From G965197555 sp965197555 (lineage in GTDB: Bacteria > Chloroflexota > Dehalococcoidia > Lucifugimonadales > UBA3495), in the NCBI GenBank assembly GCA_965197555.1, contig OZ240213.1:2914001-2978000 (forward strand): a DNA stretch of 64,000 nucleotides. Reading direction: 5' to 3'. Below the pieces are notes generated by a model. That model was not told where the DNA came from. It saw only the letters and a program-made list of their open reading frames with translations, and ran no database searches. Positions 1 through 8,537 of the stretch are shown here, one piece after another. Position 1 is the stretch's first letter; every line of letters starts with the position of its first letter. The position numbers and the translations under genes were made by a program.

Positions 1-86
1 GTGTCCGACCCGCTATTCTCCGGCGTCAACTCAAAAGCGACTGGTGCCAAACCGCTCACCCAAGGGTAGCAGAGACGCGCAACGAT

Positions 87-127
87 TTGCATCCCGGTAG
101 TCGAATGCTATAGTCGAATGCTATAAT
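87..127 (+). promoter_or_regulatory. Candidate promoter with duplicated -10 region
   Basis: A perfect 13-bp tandem duplication (98-110 and 111-123, unit tagtcgaatgcta) creates two -10-like boxes. TATAGT at 109-114 lies 16 bases after TTGCAT (87-92), and TATAAT lies at 122-127. It sits about 140 bases before the gene at 268. The rest of 1-267 shows no gene. Confidence 0.4.
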
Positions 128-267
128 TGTCGCCATCACTCGACCGGCGATTTCGCTAAACCGTGAGGTGGTCACGTGTGGAATTGTTGGTTGGGCAACA
201 TCAAAGGTTTTGGGAATAATCTAGACAACGGACTCCGTTATGGGGCCCATGGGCAGGAGGAAAGTCG

Positions 268-1101
268 ATGATGCAAGACATCGGTAAAGCAACTTTCGAC
301 GCCGGTGCTGTGAGTATTGTTGTCCGGCACGAGTTGTGGGACGGGAATATTCAAGACCATTCGGACCAGGGAGTGAGCATTCGGGTGGTCACGCAGGCGA
401 ACGGCGATGAGACCGAGGTTTTACGCTTCAACTGTTTCGACATAGAGCGGAGCTACGCTTATGCTCCCGAGGGGAAAAACGAGCAGTTGAGAATGGACCC
501 GACCGTCGACGGCAACCCGATAGGCTGGTCAGTGAAGACCATACGCAACTCGCTGCCTGCGATGCTGGAGCGGGCCGGATACGAGGATTTGGCCAAGAAC
601 ATAGATATGGGCTTGGTGAGTGAAAAGCTTGGCGAAGCGGACGCCGCCGCCCGAGAGATGTTCCTGACCCACAGGGGCACGGTCAAGCACAACAGAGGGA
701 CTGATATCTTCGAAGCAGGAAACATCCGGTTTGGCCTCGAAATGCGGACGGTAAGAGAGGATGGTGGGATGGCCATTCATGTCCTGGCCGATGTGGAAGG
801 GACTAAGGGCAAGGATTACACCGAAGAAGCAGAGCTCTTGGCCTTCGACTGCTTCCGCCTGGGACCCCATTATCACTACGGTCCCAGGAACAAGAACCAC
901 CGGATCTATTGGGACCAGACGCTGGTGACCGATCCGCTGGGATGGACCTTGGACCAATTTAAGACCGGTAGACTGCCTGCGATGATCGAGCGAGCGGGTT
1001 ATCCGGGAATCGCCGCCGACTTGGACCAAGACCTGATTGCGTCGGTCATTCCTGGAATGGAAACCAAAGCCCGGCAGATGGTCATCGATGACCCACGCTA
1101 G
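268..1101 (+). CDS. Unrecognised internally duplicated protein
   Basis: I do not recognise this family with certainty. The 277-residue protein consists of two homologous halves. Each ends in a block of the pattern F-D/N-C-F, then (in the second half) PHYHYGP, then W-x-x-x-x-x-x-x-L-x-A-M-x-E-R-A-G-Y. The second half, with PHYHYGPRN at about residues 211-219, keeps the His/Tyr-rich signature. The first half has degenerated to SYAYAPEGKN. No signal peptide or membrane segment is visible, so it is probably cytoplasmic. Start at 268 (ATG ATG) is supported by AGGAGG at 255-260. The gene at 1241 is its paralogue. The conserved His/Tyr cluster could bind metal or ligand, but that is a guess. Confidence 0.75.
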   Translation: MMQDIGKATFDAGAVSIVVRHELWDGNIQDHSDQGVSIRVVTQANGDETEVLRFNCFDIERSYAYAPEGKNEQLRMDPTVDGNPIGWSVKTIRNSLPAMLERAGYEDLAKNIDMGLVSEKLGEADAAAREMFLTHRGTVKHNRGTDIFEAGNIRFGLEMRTVREDGGMAIHVLADVEGTKGKDYTEEAELLAFDCFRLGPHYHYGPRNKNHRIYWDQTLVTDPLGWTLDQFKTGRLPAMIERAGYPGIAADLDQDLIASVIPGMETKARQMVIDDPR

Positions 1102-1125
1102 CCAACTCAACATTCAAGGCGGCGC

Positions 1126-1154
1126 TTGCCTAAAGGACCAATTCAACGGATAAT
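1126..1154 (+). promoter_or_regulatory. Candidate promoter of the second paralogue
   Basis: TTGCCT (1126-1131), a 17-base spacer and GATAAT (1149-1154) resemble a sigma-70 promoter between the two paralogous genes. Just downstream is a 7-bp hairpin, GTCATGC/GCATGAC (1173-1179 and 1184-1190), in the leader before the start at 1241. Confidence 0.45.
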
Positions 1155-1240
1155 AGGTACCAGCCGTAGCGAGTCATGCAGAAGCATGACACTTACACCG
1201 AGGCGATTCGCAACATTAAATAAGCCGAAGGAGGCCACAA

Positions 1241-2140
1241 ATGGATAAGGGCTCAACTGTCATAGACGCGGGGCCGGTGAGCATCGCAATGTCGTACCGG
1301 GCCGAGATCATGAACGACCAAGGTCTGTGCGTGCAGTTATACAGCGAAGTCGACGGAAAAGACACCGAGATCCTGCGCTTCGACTGCTTCGACCAGCACC
1401 CTCATTATCATTATGGTCCGGAGAACCACAATATCCGCTTGGACATGGACCAGACCACCGCGGGTAATCCCTTTGGCTGGACCGTCGAGCAGCTCACAGG
1501 GAAACTCTCCACCATGGTAGAGCGGGCCGGCTACGAGGATCTGTCATCGGAGCTAACGTCGCATCCGGTATCTCAGGACACTTGGAATAAGGTCGAAGAA
1601 GCAGGCAGATCATTGGCGCAGAACGAGCGCAGGACTGTTCACCACACCATGCCGGACATGCTGGAAGGCGATAAGATCGAATTGGGCAACATCAAGTTCG
1701 GCTTGGAGTACCGCAAGCTTCCCCAGATAAACGACGAAGGCATGGCGATCCATGTTCTGTCCGACATCGCCGGGCAGGAGATTGAGTTGCTGGCTTTCGA
1801 CTGCTTCCAGGGTGCCCCCCACTATCATTATGGCCCCCGTAATCAAGACGTCAGGATCTACTGGGACGTCACCACTTCCGGGGAGACCCTCCGCTGGACT
1901 CTCGACCAGTTCAAGGCGGGCAACCTCGGGGCCATGATCGAGCGAGCGGGCTACCCCACCATTGCTAACGCTTTGGACGAGAGGCTGATCCAGGAGAAGA
2001 TGCCCGAGATCGAGGCCAGGTGCTTGGAAATAGTGGACGCCAACACCAAGCCACAAGCCATGCAGAACGACGCTCGGAAGACCAAGGCTCAATTGATCCA
2101 GGAGGTCGAAGCGCTCCGCCAGCAAGTAGCAGCGCTTTAG
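1241..2140 (+). CDS. Unrecognised internally duplicated protein, paralogue of the gene at 268
   Basis: The 299-residue protein has the same two-half architecture as its upstream neighbour, with both copies of the motif intact: PHYHYGPEN near residue 49 and PHYHYGPRN near residue 196. Each is followed by GWT- or RWT-type tryptophans and an ERAGY block. The last 30 residues add a charged helix (TKAQLIQEVEALRQQVAAL) that could be a short coiled coil. The start has AAGGAGG at 1228-1234. The pair arose by gene duplication on top of an older domain duplication. A strong terminator follows at once. Function unknown. Confidence 0.78.
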   Translation: MDKGSTVIDAGPVSIAMSYRAEIMNDQGLCVQLYSEVDGKDTEILRFDCFDQHPHYHYGPENHNIRLDMDQTTAGNPFGWTVEQLTGKLSTMVERAGYEDLSSELTSHPVSQDTWNKVEEAGRSLAQNERRTVHHTMPDMLEGDKIELGNIKFGLEYRKLPQINDEGMAIHVLSDIAGQEIELLAFDCFQGAPHYHYGPRNQDVRIYWDVTTSGETLRWTLDQFKAGNLGAMIERAGYPTIANALDERLIQEKMPEIEARCLEIVDANTKPQAMQNDARKTKAQLIQEVEALRQQVAAL

Positions 2141-2170
2141 TCCCCTCCCTCACCTCACGCGCCCAGTGCA

Positions 2171-2198
2171 AAACGGCCCGGGATCACCGGGCCGTTTT
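2171..2198 (+). terminator. Intrinsic terminator after the paralogue pair
   Basis: Perfect 11-bp stem AAACGGCCCGG/CCGGGCCGTTT with loop GATCA, followed by TTTT. It lies 30 bases after the stop at 2140, and on the opposite strand it also faces the end of the convergent SDR gene. Confidence 0.85.
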
Positions 2199-2234
2199 CA
2201 TGTTCAACGGCTGACCATAGCCTGAGAAGTATAC

Positions 2235-2997
2235 CTACATCATCGCGTAGCCACCGCTTACGCTCAGGGTCTGCCCCGTAATGAAGCTGGCGGCGTCGGA
2301 CGCCAGACATACCACAGCATTGGCTACCTCTTGGGCCGTACCTAGCCGCCGAAGCACATAGCTGCTCTTTACTCTATTCAACACCTCATCCGTAAAAATA
2401 TCTTTCATCTGGTGCCACATGCTCTCATCGCTGATGGGTTCCTCAGGCGTTGGCACCACCAACCCGGGACAGACCACGGTCAGCCGGAGCCCATACCGGC
2501 CGGTCTCCCGGGCGATGGACTTGCTGAGCGCTATTACCCCAGCTTTGCAGGCCGAATAAACCGCCTCGCGATACTCCCCCATCCGGCCTGCGTCAGAGCT
2601 GATAGTGATGATGGCGCCCGACTGGCGATCGACCATGTGAGGCAAGACAGCATGGATGCAGTTGATCGCACCCCAAAGGTCAACCCTGACCTCCTTCTCC
2701 CATTCTTCCCTGGGTTTCTCCATAAACAAACGGTCAATGGTCCAACCCACGTTGTTGACCAGCACGTCGATCCGGCCGAACTCGGCAACGGACTGATGTA
2801 CTAGGTTGTTGACTTGCTCTGGTTCGGTTACATCGGTGGCGATCACCTTGACGCTGCTGCCAGTGTTCATGTTCCGGGGCCAGTTCAGCGATCGTAATAT
2901 TGCTTCCTTCCGTGGCGAAGGCGTGAACGATGGCCCGACCAATGTTGGAGCCGCCTCCGGTGACAATGACGCTCTTATCCTTGAGGCCTAATTCCAT
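2235..2997 (-). pseudogene. Frameshifted short-chain dehydrogenase/reductase
   Basis: NAD(P)-dependent SDR of the FabG/glucose-dehydrogenase type. The start at 2997 (AAGGAGG upstream) encodes the Rossmann motif TGGGSNIGRA in one frame. From about 2880 the rest runs in another frame: LVNNVGW, ITISSDAGRMG with the catalytic Ser, YSACKAG with the Y-x-x-x-K pair, and the C-terminal ITGQTLSVSGGYAMM. The region between strands beta-2 and beta-3 is also a few residues shorter than usual, so a small deletion probably accompanies the shift near 2860-2890. As written the gene cannot give an intact enzyme. A sequencing or assembly error is the alternative. Confidence 0.8.
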
Positions 2998-3352
2998 GCG
3001 TCGACATCCTCCTTCAAAGGTTAGTAATCTGAGACCTTACCCACCTGTCGCCCGGCGTTGGTCTTGGATCGGTGTAGTCAGGAATCTAGGACGGGTCTTG
3101 ACGCTACTAAAATGATGGTCCCAGTTTACAGGGTGAGATAAGCATAGGGATGCGGGTGTGACTGACGGGCCGGGGTTGTGGAGTGAGGAGGAGGTCCGAT
3201 GACGTTGACGCCTTCGTTATGGAGTGATTCAATGGTTCAATGGGTTAGCTGGCCGTCGTTATGTCAAGGTTCATCGGTCCTCCGCGCAAGACATTACCCA
3301 GCCAGACACCAGTATCTTTCGGCCCCATATCAGGTCATCCGTTTCTGAATCC
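2998..3352. other. Intergenic, no gene seen
   Basis: Between the SDR start and tRNA-Val I see no credible coding region, only a short 8-base direct repeat (ttcaatgg twice near 3228-3243). Confidence 0.6.
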
Positions 3353-3429
3353 GGGCGGTTAGCTCAGCTGGTTAGAGCGCCTGCTTTACACGCAGGAGGT
3401 CGCAGGTTCGAGTCCTGCACTGCCCACCA
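3353..3429 (+). tRNA. tRNA-Val (anticodon UAC)
   Basis: Complete cloverleaf: acceptor GGGCGGT pairs with ACTGCCC (one G-U). The anticodon stem CCTGC/GCAGG carries loop TTTACAC, so the anticodon is TAC. The T loop is TTCGAGT and the CCA tail is encoded at 3427-3429. It forms the left edge of the retron/IS block. Confidence 0.95.
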
Positions 3430-3514
3430 AAAAATCGAGAGCCGGTAACACTTGCTTTGACCACACTCGATTGTAGAAAGACAGTTGGTGGTTGGTGCTC
3501 TCAAGCTTCACTTT

Positions 3515-4392
3515 CTAGGGAATTTCATCGTAACTTAAATATGGCTCAGAGGTTATGTTCAGCGCTTTACTCTTGGCCCGGAGGAAGTCAACAAGCGCTA
3601 CTTTGCCTAAGAGCACCGCATGGATGTCCTCTCCATTCATTAAGAATATTTTCTTGTCTGGATTTTGTTTCATTAGGCCAACTACATGGGAAGACCACCC
3701 ATTTACAGAAACGAATACTGCCAGTGTCCGTGCCCCGGATCGCCCCAACTTCCCTGACAACCCATCGACTTCCTGTGGACTAGTCATCTTGGACTGCCAC
3801 TTACATTCCACCATATAATACCAATCATCTAATTCGAACGCTCCATCTATCTGTTCACCGCCAGCGTTCCGCCTAAAGCTTTCTCGTACCAGTATGTCTT
3901 CCAATGCAAACAGGCTATTTATCAATGTCTCAAATAGGTAGCCACGTTTCTGCGGTGTTGTAGAGCTATTTGACAGGTTTTCAAAGTCCTTAAGGAGCAG
4001 TCTCAACGGTGTTCCCCGCCCGTTGGTAAGATTAGGGTCCAATTGTCCTAACTGATCTATGAACTTGAGATATGTCAGGGAATCCAGACCCCTGATCATC
4101 CCCAAGTACTCGATCTTGCCTTTCAGGACCTTTTCGAATTTGGGAATGGGCAACCAATTGGCACGGTGCTTCTTGTTATATTTGTTCTCCCATTCCTCTT
4201 GAGCTAAAGCTAACCCATGTTTCTCCCAAGCGTGCAGTATCGCCCGTATTTGGTTTGTGTATTTCCTGGGGAGGCTAGGGAAATCATTGACCGTGACGCC
4301 CGTAACTACTTGGCGGTTGTTTCGCCCCCTCAACCATATCTTTTCAGCGTTAATCGAGAAGCCGTTTTGCGTAATGACCTGAAGGAGTCTTT
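3515..4392 (-). CDS. C-terminal part of retron RT plus PD-(D/E)XK nuclease domain
   Basis: This is the downstream part of the reverse transcriptase gene, now in the -1 frame. The reading frame is open from about 4392 (…NGFSINAEK…). An independent product would need a start near 4333. It opens with retron-type RT motif 7/thumb sequence, including VVTGVTVN, the Y-domain VTG signature of retron RTs. From about residue 129 (counted from 4333) comes a PD-(D/E)XK nuclease fold: GYLFE (Glu135), QIDG (Asp163) and VECK (Glu176, Lys178), the usual Mrr/restriction-endonuclease catalytic set. It then ends in an alpha/beta tail. Read through the frameshift, the fused product is about 517 residues, much longer than a minimal retron RT. 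I infer that the nuclease is the effector of the retron. Confidence 0.82.
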
Positions 4393-5067
4393 CGCCTGGA
4401 TGGACTTGATTAAGACGGTCGATGAAACCAAATCGGGTGGAAAACGTCTGTTTGTGTTGGAGAACGTAATGTCATCAGCGTATCGGGTGTAAGTCGCACG
4501 ATTCACTTTGGCAAGTTGCTGCAAGTGGCTGTCCATCTGAGCGCAGATCATGTTGCTGACAACGGGAGAAGTCGGGGCACCTTGAGGGAGGTAGCCTTTG
4601 AAGCAACAGAGATGGGCGAGTACAGTCGATACATTCTGGGGCAGAGAGTATGGCTTACCCATAAACATTCCGCGCACCCGCCCAAAATTGATGGAAGGGA
4701 AAAAATCTTCTAGGTCTACATTTAGAACCCATGTCTTCTTCACATGCTGTTCACCATTTGACTTCACGTTCTTCCCTTGAGTGAAGCCATGGACGCTAGG
4801 CTTGGTAGAATATACCGCTTGCAAGACTTGGTTCAATTTTTGCTGCAATATTTTCACATTTGTCGTGGGTGTATCAATTTTACGTTCCCCACCCTTTTTC
4901 TTACTAATATAGAATGTGGTGTAACGCTTTTCTTCAGGGGTACGATACATCCAATAGTTGAAATCGCGGTGGGCGACTTCCAGCATCGCAGAAACGTCTT
5001 CCGGTAATTTGAGCCCTTGAAACAACTGGAGCAGTTCTTCAGGGCTTTTAGTTAGAATGAGGCTCAA
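4330..5067 (-). CDS. Retron-type reverse transcriptase, N-terminal and catalytic part
   Basis: RNA-directed DNA polymerase that would copy the adjacent msd RNA into ssDNA. Visible motifs in order: the YISKKKGGERKI fold-entry motif (about 53-64), the retron NxxxH-like X motif SNGEQH (103-108), NVDLEDFF with the first catalytic Asp (116-123), LPQGAPTSP (160-168) and the YADD catalytic box (196-199). An in-frame stop lies close upstream, so the start is TTG at 5067 with AGGA before it. It sits 25 bases after the candidate msr-msd RNA, as in classical retrons. After about residue 225 the frame is lost: the true continuation is in the -1 frame, with the shift at about 4386-4394 (gcgaaagact on the coding strand). 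This is either a mutation, a sequencing error or, less likely, programmed frameshifting. Confidence 0.9.
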   Translation of the reverse strand: MSLILTKSPEELLQLFQGLKLPEDVSAMLEVAHRDFNYWMYRTPEEKRYTTFYISKKKGGERKIDTPTTNVKILQQKLNQVLQAVYSTKPSVHGFTQGKNVKSNGEQHVKKTWVLNVDLEDFFPSINFGRVRGMFMGKPYSLPQNVSTVLAHLCCFKGYLPQGAPTSPVVSNMICAQMDSHLQQLAKVNRATYTRYADDITFSNTNRRFPPDLVSSTVLIKSIQAKDSFRSLRKTASRLTLKRYG

Positions 5068-5092
5068 ACTGGCTTCCTGGAACCCAAATCAA

Positions 5093-5242
5093 TGAGGTGC
5101 CCGTAGCTGATTTCAACCTTCCTCGAGACTGACATGCAACCAGGAGGCACAGACGCTGCAACAGCGAGCGTAAAGCGTACCTTAGCAAAAGGATCACCGC
5201 TGGATCAGCGGCAACAATTAACCCGTCGCCGCGGGCACCTCA
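5093..5242 (-). ncRNA. Candidate retron msr-msd RNA
   Basis: On the minus strand a perfect 11-nt inverted repeat brackets 128 bases: a1 TGAGGTGCCCG (5242-5232) and a2 CGGGCACCTCA (5103-5093). Inside are compact hairpins such as CCGCTG/CAGCGG with an ATC loop (5211-5197) and CGCTG/CAGCG with a TTG loop (about 5165-5153). The order a1, structured RNA, a2, RT start (25 bases on) and the size match retron ncRNAs. A TATAAT box ends 6 bases before a1, so transcription would begin at a1. I could not identify the branching G with confidence, nor one long msd stem. Confidence 0.65.
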
Positions 5243-5248
5243 CAAACA

Positions 5249-5254
5249 ATTATA
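5249..5254 (-). promoter_or_regulatory. -10 box of the retron transcript
   Basis: Perfect TATAAT on the minus strand, 6 bases before repeat a1 of the candidate retron RNA. No good -35 hexamer is evident (CTATTC at 17-base spacing). Confidence 0.5.
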
Positions 5255-5603
5255 CAAGGACATTTGCCCTAGAATAGACTTGGCGGCCACCATATCTTCG
5301 ACCAGCGCCGATTAACCGACGACCGAGGTCATCCAGCGTCCTGCCTTTTAGTCCGCAGCAACTTATGGGTTGGCACCTGCAAAGCAGAAGCCCCCCAATT
5401 TACCGGACACCTTGTGCCATTACAGCCATAATACCCTTCGGATTCTGGCCCTGCTGAGGACCTTAGCTCACACTAGAACTGTGGTACCCTGGATTGGGGA
5501 TGCAACCGGTTGGGCTGTCCCGGTCCACCAATTGGGGAAGCCGATGCTCAATCAGTCAACGCCCCAAGGGACTTACAGGGCAACCTCCCACCGAAAAGTT
5601 CGC
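5255..5603. other. Intergenic between retron and IS element
   Basis: About 350 bases with no convincing gene. An open frame entering the transposase from 5510 is just upstream run-on, because it crosses the IS end. Confidence 0.6.
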
Positions 5604-7254
5604 AATTGAGCCTGTCTCAGAAGTCTGTGAGAAGGCTTGAGTGTAAGCTGTGGTGCAACACCGGTACAGGAGCGAATCGGATGCCGCTTCGAGATATGGA
5701 CCGAGAGCAGATGTGGTTGTTGCCGCCGTCCCTAGACGAGTTGTTGCCTCAGGATCATCCAGCGAGGTTTGTGGCGGAGATCGTAGACGCCTTGAACAAG
5801 GAGGACTGGTCAGAGCTTGGGGTGGACATAGAAGGTGACTCGATGGGAGCGCCAGCGTACCATCCCCGTGCATTATTGAGCGTATGGCTATACGGGTTCA
5901 TGACGGGAGTGCGCTCGTGCCGGAAGCTGGAAGTGGCCTGCCGGGACCAGATACCGTACCTGTGGCTGACCGGGTGGCAGCACCCCGACCACAATACCCT
6001 GTGGCGGTTCTACAAAGGGCATCGGCGGTCCATGAGGAAGCTATTCGAGCGAACGGTAAGCACGGCGGTAGCGATGGAGCTAGTGGATTTGGCGGTCCAG
6101 GCGGTGGATGGGACGAAGGTATCCTCCAGCGCCTCGGTAAACAGAAGCTACGATGCTGCGGGACTGAGGGGGCTGCTGGAGCGTCTGGAGGGGGTGATAG
6201 CCGACCTTGAGGCTCAGAACGAGGCGGGAGAAGACGCTGCCGTTACCCGCCTGCCTGAGGAATTGGCCGACAAGAAGGTACTGAGAGAGCAGGTAAGGCT
6301 GGCGATGGCCGACCTCGCCAGTCAGAAACGTCATAGTCGCATCAACCTGACCGATCCAGAGGCCCGGGTGATGAAGGGTAGGCATGGTGGAATCGTGGCT
6401 GGATACAATGCCCAGGCGATGGTCTCGGCTACGAAGACGGAAGAGGGTACATCCGGCATGTTGGTCACCGCAGTGGATGTGGTAGATGAAGTCAATGACA
6501 ACGCCCTGTTGACGCCGATGATGGAGCAGTCGGAGGAGACGACGGGGACGAAGTCGCAGATGACATTGGCCGACGCCGGATACTTCGCCGCCAGCCACCT
6601 AGCGGAGTGCGACCGTCGTGGTCAGCAGGTGGTGGTCTCTGAGGCACGCCAACGGTTCCTCAAAGACCCATATCACAAGGACAGATTCACCTATGACGAG
6701 CACAGTGACAGCTTCAGGTGTCCCCAGGGGCAAACGCTCGCGTTCGTCCGCATACAACATGTGAACGGAGTCCCTTTGCGACTGTACCGGGCTGCAGGTG
6801 CTATCTGTCAGGTATGCCCAGCCCTCAGAGCCTGTACCAAAGCCAAGGAGATCGGGCGAAGCCTCGCCATAGGGCCGCACGATGAAGTGCTACGTCGCCA
6901 TCGCGCCTGGATGTCCACCGCGGCTGCCAAAGAAGCTCAGAGGTTGAGAAAGCAGCTGGTCGAGCCAGTCTTCGGAATCATCAAGGAGCAACAGGGTGCA
7001 CGGAGATTCCTGTTGCGGGGCCTCTCCAACGTGACTGCCGAGTGGACCCTCTTAGTAACCGCCTTCAACTTGCGCACACTTTGGAGGGTGTGGAGTTCCT
7101 CCGTCCATCTTCAGCCCTCCACCTGACGGTCCCTAACCTCGTCCCGTAAAACGTTTCATTAACTGAAGCTAATTATCTCTTCACCCCTCTTGTTTGGTCT
7201 GACCCGAGAATCTGATCAGACTGACAACAATGGCCTTCTGAGACAGGCTCAATT
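5604..7254 (+). mobile_element. IS1182-type insertion sequence
   Basis: The terminal inverted repeats are perfect over 20 bases (5604-5623 aattgagcctgtctcagaag; 7235-7254 its reverse complement). The outermost AATT may be a 4-bp palindromic target duplication, giving an element of 5608-7250. It carries one intact transposase gene and inserted between the retron promoter side and the HEPN-like gene, so it is probably recent. Confidence 0.85.
5681..7126 (+). CDS. IS1182 family transposase
   Basis: DDE transposase of 481 residues that cuts and joins the ends of its own element. The start at 5681 is chosen because AGGAG lies 8 bases upstream and the N-terminus (MPLRDMDREQMWLLPPSL) matches the family's usual beginning. 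Visible motifs: VDGTKVSS with the first Asp, ADAGYF with the second, a Cys-rich patch (CQVCPALRAC) and the distal EPVFGIIKEQQGARRF block with the catalytic Glu. No frameshift is seen, so the element may be active. Confidence 0.93.
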   Translation: MPLRDMDREQMWLLPPSLDELLPQDHPARFVAEIVDALNKEDWSELGVDIEGDSMGAPAYHPRALLSVWLYGFMTGVRSCRKLEVACRDQIPYLWLTGWQHPDHNTLWRFYKGHRRSMRKLFERTVSTAVAMELVDLAVQAVDGTKVSSSASVNRSYDAAGLRGLLERLEGVIADLEAQNEAGEDAAVTRLPEELADKKVLREQVRLAMADLASQKRHSRINLTDPEARVMKGRHGGIVAGYNAQAMVSATKTEEGTSGMLVTAVDVVDEVNDNALLTPMMEQSEETTGTKSQMTLADAGYFAASHLAECDRRGQQVVVSEARQRFLKDPYHKDRFTYDEHSDSFRCPQGQTLAFVRIQHVNGVPLRLYRAAGAICQVCPALRACTKAKEIGRSLAIGPHDEVLRRHRAWMSTAAAKEAQRLRKQLVEPVFGIIKEQQGARRFLLRGLSNVTAEWTLLVTAFNLRTLWRVWSSSVHLQPST

Positions 7255-7487
7255 CGGTACGCCTTGGCCCACCAGTCTCTGATGTTGCAATCTCTTGATC
7301 CTGTTCAAGTCAATCCCTGTTGTACCAGATTTCGAGACGCACCTACAGACTAGAAGAACTCGTTGAAGGTGCCCTGCTAGACTAATCTACGACTGTAATT
7401 CGCGTAGACGCCACCTGCCTCGCGTAATGATGTAACGTGTGGGATGTCGGTTGACATTAAACGGGAATAATCATTGGAAAGCCACAA

Positions 7488-8537
7488 ATGCCCTCCACAG
7501 TAGGAATCATAAACGCTCAGGTTTGGTTGCAACGCGCCGGTGTACACACCCAGATCGCCATTTATTTAGCTGAGAAAGGAGATCCAAATCTATTAGTTGA
7601 AGCCGTGAGCCAGTTGCAACAGGCGTGCGAAAAGGCCACAAAGGGCGTCATGCTCGCTAATGGGATATCGTACGACGAAGTCAAGGGGATGGGACACAAC
7701 ACCATTGGCGCGTTTATAAACCTGATCTCTCAAATGATGGGTAACAGTCAACTATCCGAAGGTCTTTCGCTGCCCCTAGTTACGAAAAATGCGGCGGGGT
7801 CCGTTTATGACCTAACAAGATTGGTATGGAGTGGATCACGTAACAAGGCAACTCGAGATAAAGTGCGGTATGCGTTCAAGCAAGTTCTCCGGACGCCGTC
7901 GGAAAACCTGGGTAACAAGGCTGTTGAAGTGGCGGAGTGGAGACGCTTGACAAGAGCATTTCCTCCTGAAGTGGTAGAGCTGTTCATTGAGGTCTATGCC
8001 GAATTTAGGGACAAATTACGCGAATACATCAACGAGGTCCCTGTCCCCTATGTTGACCCACGCCCTTTGCTAGCAGGAGAAGTTGATGCCGAGACCTGGG
8101 TATTCAGCTCGTCCCACGCGGGATTACCCAAACGGTTTCCAGGGCAGGAGACGGACCCTCGAATTGATCCAATATTTGCCAAGGTGGCACAAGAGCTCGT
8201 CAGTGTTAGAGTCGAGCAACAGTTACGTCATATCGACCGGAGACATTGGCCTGGTCGGGTTAATATTAGAGAGGTACTGCATCACATTGGCAACTGGCTG
8301 ACGGCCTTGAGTTGGTTATTCTTGTGTGCGACGGTGACGACACCCCATGCCGTAAGTTCTAGATACCCGGCCGAAGAGGGCCGAGCCAGAACAGAAATGG
8401 GTTCGCAAGATTATCGGGAAACACTGGGAATAGTTGCCTGCATCCGTCAATTGGCCATAAACACGGATGAAGCAATACAAAACTTGAAAAGACATTATAG
8501 GCAGGTCTCCGAAGACTACCGACAAATGCTTCGATAA
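7488..8537 (+). CDS. HEPN-like domain protein
   Basis: A 349-residue protein with no signal peptide. The N-terminus (residues 1-75) resembles a HEPN helical bundle: AQVWLQRA, then QQACEKATKGVMLANG (45-59) and GMGHNTIGAF (67-76), the equivalent of the QAAEKALKA…GH core. The end of the protein has SRYP at about 291-294 followed by a Tyr-rich helix, as in the second half of HEPN proteins. The middle 200 residues would be an insertion. The classic R-x4-6-H RNase motif is not obvious, so activity is doubtful. Its position beside a retron suggests a defence role, but that is only context. The RBS is weak (ggaaag). Confidence 0.5.
   Translation: MPSTVGIINAQVWLQRAGVHTQIAIYLAEKGDPNLLVEAVSQLQQACEKATKGVMLANGISYDEVKGMGHNTIGAFINLISQMMGNSQLSEGLSLPLVTKNAAGSVYDLTRLVWSGSRNKATRDKVRYAFKQVLRTPSENLGNKAVEVAEWRRLTRAFPPEVVELFIEVYAEFRDKLREYINEVPVPYVDPRPLLAGEVDAETWVFSSSHAGLPKRFPGQETDPRIDPIFAKVAQELVSVRVEQQLRHIDRRHWPGRVNIREVLHHIGNWLTALSWLFLCATVTTPHAVSSRYPAEEGRARTEMGSQDYRETLGIVACIRQLAINTDEAIQNLKRHYRQVSEDYRQMLR

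Noticed and set aside
5510..5680. N-terminal extension of the transposase
   Set aside because: It crosses the left inverted repeat of the insertion sequence. The true start is 5681 with an RBS.
3430..7254. Group II intron or diversity-generating retroelement
   Set aside because: No intron maturase/HNH domain and no variable-repeat/template-repeat pair. RT motifs and the a1/a2 pair fit a retron.
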